Of a DNA stretch of 64,000 nt, positions 63,162 to 64,000 are shown piece after piece. Each line of letters opens with the position of its first letter. Position 1 is the first letter of the stretch. The notes beneath the pieces were generated by a model that did not search any database, had not been told where the DNA came from, and saw only the letters and a list, made by a program, of their open reading frames with translations. Made by a program: the position numbers and the translations under genes. This DNA comes from Eleginops maclovinus. Its lineage: Eukaryota > Chordata > Actinopteri > Perciformes > Eleginopidae. The DNA lies in the NCBI RefSeq assembly GCF_036324505.1, contig NC_086356.1:12881244-12945243 (forward strand), read 5' to 3'.

Positions 63162-64000
63162 GTCAGTGTGCTCGTTACTGCTCAATATTTCCATGGAATT
63201 TATATTGTGACTGTGTATATAATGATATAATGTAAACCAGTGTTTTTGTTGTAATTGTGTGCATGATTATGTCTGTGATGTACAGGTTGGAAAAATGGAT
63301 TAATGGACAGAAAGTACGGTACATTGGATTTACCAAAACGTACAGAACAAATGAAAGGTACACAAAATGTAATATCAACTTCATATAAAACTTTGCACTT
63401 TAAATCTAACACACATTCTTGTTGTGGCATGACTCACACGGTGATATTTGGGAATAAGTAAGCTATACATTAGGCTTATTACTAATAGATTAAAGGTAGA
63501 TGCATTATGCAGAGCTTCCATCGTATATCATCGTCCCATAGCACTATAATCAAGCTTCAGCACCTGCTTTCTGTGTTATGCTATTTGCTTTATATGCTGG
63601 ACGCTGGCATGGCCTGGAAGAGAATTCATTTAAATGCAAAGCCACACTCCAGCACCTGCACCACTTGAGGAGAGTTTCATTACTAAAACAGAATGACCCT
63701 CCGACTGAAAGACATTTTTATCTGGCAACATCTAAAAGGAGGAACATTTCCTCTGGCAGGCACAGGAATTTGCTCAAGATACTGCAGGACATCTTTATTT
63801 GCTGCTGCTAAACTATCTTTATCTTTTGTTTAGCTGGGCCATTTATAGCCCTGATTGCGTTCTGTGAATAGAAACTATTGGGAAAATATTTTTACAATAG
63901 TACTGTACTGCTGAATACTGCATGCGGATCTGACTGCTGTTTGAACAGAGATCAAAGCTGAGCTCATGTCTCCCACACTCCAGCCAGTGAATGCAAATCA
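63162..64000 (+). other. arvcf: arvcf intron running off the window
   Basis: No further exon seen. The expected next coding segment (GKKDGE-like) is not present by 64000. Confidence 0.6.

Noticed and set aside
1..64000. CRISPR array, operon, phage or bacterial mobile system
   Set aside because: The DNA is vertebrate nuclear sequence with spliced genes; no regularly spaced repeat-spacer structure or prokaryotic gene layout is present.

Overview
The window is a piece of vertebrate nuclear genome, almost certainly from a teleost fish. The genes have many exons with GT-AG introns, and the introns in the first half are short, mostly 80-400 bp. The products are vertebrate-specific families, including a fish-type ORA/V1R-like chemoreceptor. 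The noncoding DNA carries typical teleost interspersed repeats, such as the copy near 60.3 kb, and (CA)n, (TA)n and (GA)n microsatellites. An acanthomorph (spiny-rayed) fish is my best guess; the species cannot be told from this sequence.

Layout. (1) 223-17025 (+): the cohesin loader gene nipbl, entered after its first coding exon and then complete to the stop codon, in 45 recognisable exons. (2) 19009-28859 (+): nup155, the inner-ring nucleoporin, complete in 33 exons whose summed length (4104 nt) is an exact multiple of three. (3) 30399-31523 (-): a single-exon seven-transmembrane receptor of the ORA (V1R-related) type, convergent with nup155. (4) 33338-44163 (+): zdhhc8, a DHHC palmitoyltransferase with a 6.7 kb first intron. 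(5) 54044-63161 (+): the 5' part of arvcf, a delta-catenin family armadillo protein, cut by the right edge. The DNA between zdhhc8 and the first arvcf exon (44.6-54.0 kb) and the large arvcf introns have no recognisable coding sequence.

How the genes relate. They do not form a functional unit. The order joins two blocks that are separate in humans: NIPBL/NUP155 (5p13) and ZDHHC8/ARVCF (22q11.2). The chemoreceptor gene and a palindromic MITE lie at the junction. CPLANE1, which sits between NIPBL and NUP155 in human, is not between them here.

Most notable observations: an apparent one-base reading-frame break in an otherwise fully conserved nipbl; a large fish-type Lys/Asp/Arg/Glu repeat in nipbl; a tRNA-derived SINE with an 11-bp target-site duplication; a GC-AG intron in nup155; a possible 35-nt poison exon and a cluster of upstream ORFs in zdhhc8; a zdhhc8 C-terminus without the usual PDZ ligand; an arvcf first exon that skips the coiled coil; and an 18-nt arvcf microexon. 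I see no CRISPR array, operon, or clearly new multi-gene system. Exon borders were set by hand from splice-site consensus, codon phase and remembered human proteins, so individual borders may be off by a few bases.
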